Assembly: GCA_030146905.1 (NCBI GenBank)
Contig: JASLAV010000437.1
Span: forward strand, 1-6,016
Origin: Lentzea sp.
Lineage (GTDB): Bacteria > Actinomycetota > Actinomycetes > Mycobacteriales > Pseudonocardiaceae
Reading direction: 5' to 3'
DNA: 6,016 bases
This document shows, piece by piece, positions 5,995-6,016 of the stretch. The position numbers were made by a program, and so were the translations under genes. Below the pieces are notes generated by a model. That model searched no databases, was not told where the DNA came from, and worked only from the letters and a program-made list of their open reading frames with translations. Positions within the stretch are counted from its first letter, which is position 1. Each line of letters starts with the position of its first letter.

Positions 5995-6016
5995 GTGGTG
6001 TGAGCGTGGTGACGAC
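5991..6016 (+). CDS. Possible start of the next gene, 3'-truncated by window edge
   Basis: A GTG at 5991 overlaps the deaminase stop as GTGA, the common layout for translational coupling in actinomycetes, and is preceded by AAGGAG. The visible reading is (M)SGVSVVTT, open to the window edge. GTG at 6000 is an alternative start in the same frame. Only eight full codons are visible, so the product cannot be named and the gene itself is tentative. If real, it would be co-transcribed with the deaminase. Confidence 0.35.

Noticed and set aside
1..6016. Mobile elements, CRISPR arrays, tRNA or rRNA genes, toxin-antitoxin or defence genes
   Set aside because: None seen: no transposase or integrase motifs, no regularly spaced repeats and no tRNA-like folds recognised on reading both strands.

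Overview
This is a 6,016-bp, very GC-rich window with strong G/C preference at third codon positions. It carries a DUF4192 protein, a family essentially confined to Actinobacteria, so the source is almost certainly an actinomycete. A filamentous actinomycete such as Streptomyces or one of the Pseudonocardiaceae is plausible, but the genus is inference. The density of genes, their familiar families and the absence of mobile-element, phage or CRISPR signatures suggest an ordinary chromosomal segment.

Layout from left to right. (1) 1-1893, plus strand: most of an S9-family serine peptidase (prolyl oligopeptidase / acylaminoacyl-peptidase type), running in from the left edge. (2) 1863-2903, minus strand: a DUF4192 protein whose 3' end overlaps the peptidase 3' end by 31 bp. 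A perfect 13-bp inverted repeat 17 nt past the peptidase stop probably serves as the peptidase terminator while also encoding the C-terminal part of DUF4192. (3) 2904-3036: upstream region of DUF4192, with two tandem 11-bp repeats that each contain an actinobacterial DnaA-box-like nonamer, and a short hairpin placed on the DUF4192 start codon. (4) 3037-3080: a perfect 17-bp hairpin, the terminator of the next gene. (5) 3086-4885, minus strand: a secreted S15-family Xaa-Pro dipeptidyl-peptidase with a signal peptide. (6) 4886-4992: a short divergent intergenic region with no convincing promoter hexamers. (7) 4993-5994, plus strand: an adenosine-deaminase-superfamily metalloenzyme whose active-site variant points towards 6-aminodeoxyfutalosine (menaquinone pathway) rather than adenosine. 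(8) 5991-6016: probably the first codons of a coupled downstream gene, cut by the right edge.

The genes do not form one operon: transcription units are convergent (1/2), same-strand but separated by a terminator (5 then 2) and divergent (5/7). The two proline-oriented peptidases could both serve peptide degradation, one exported and the other of unknown location because its N-terminus is missing, but nothing in the sequence links them to DUF4192 or the deaminase. I see no clear novel multi-gene system. The signals that most repay a second look are the DnaA-box-like pair upstream of DUF4192, the terminator embedded in the opposing coding sequence, and the modified substrate site of the deaminase.
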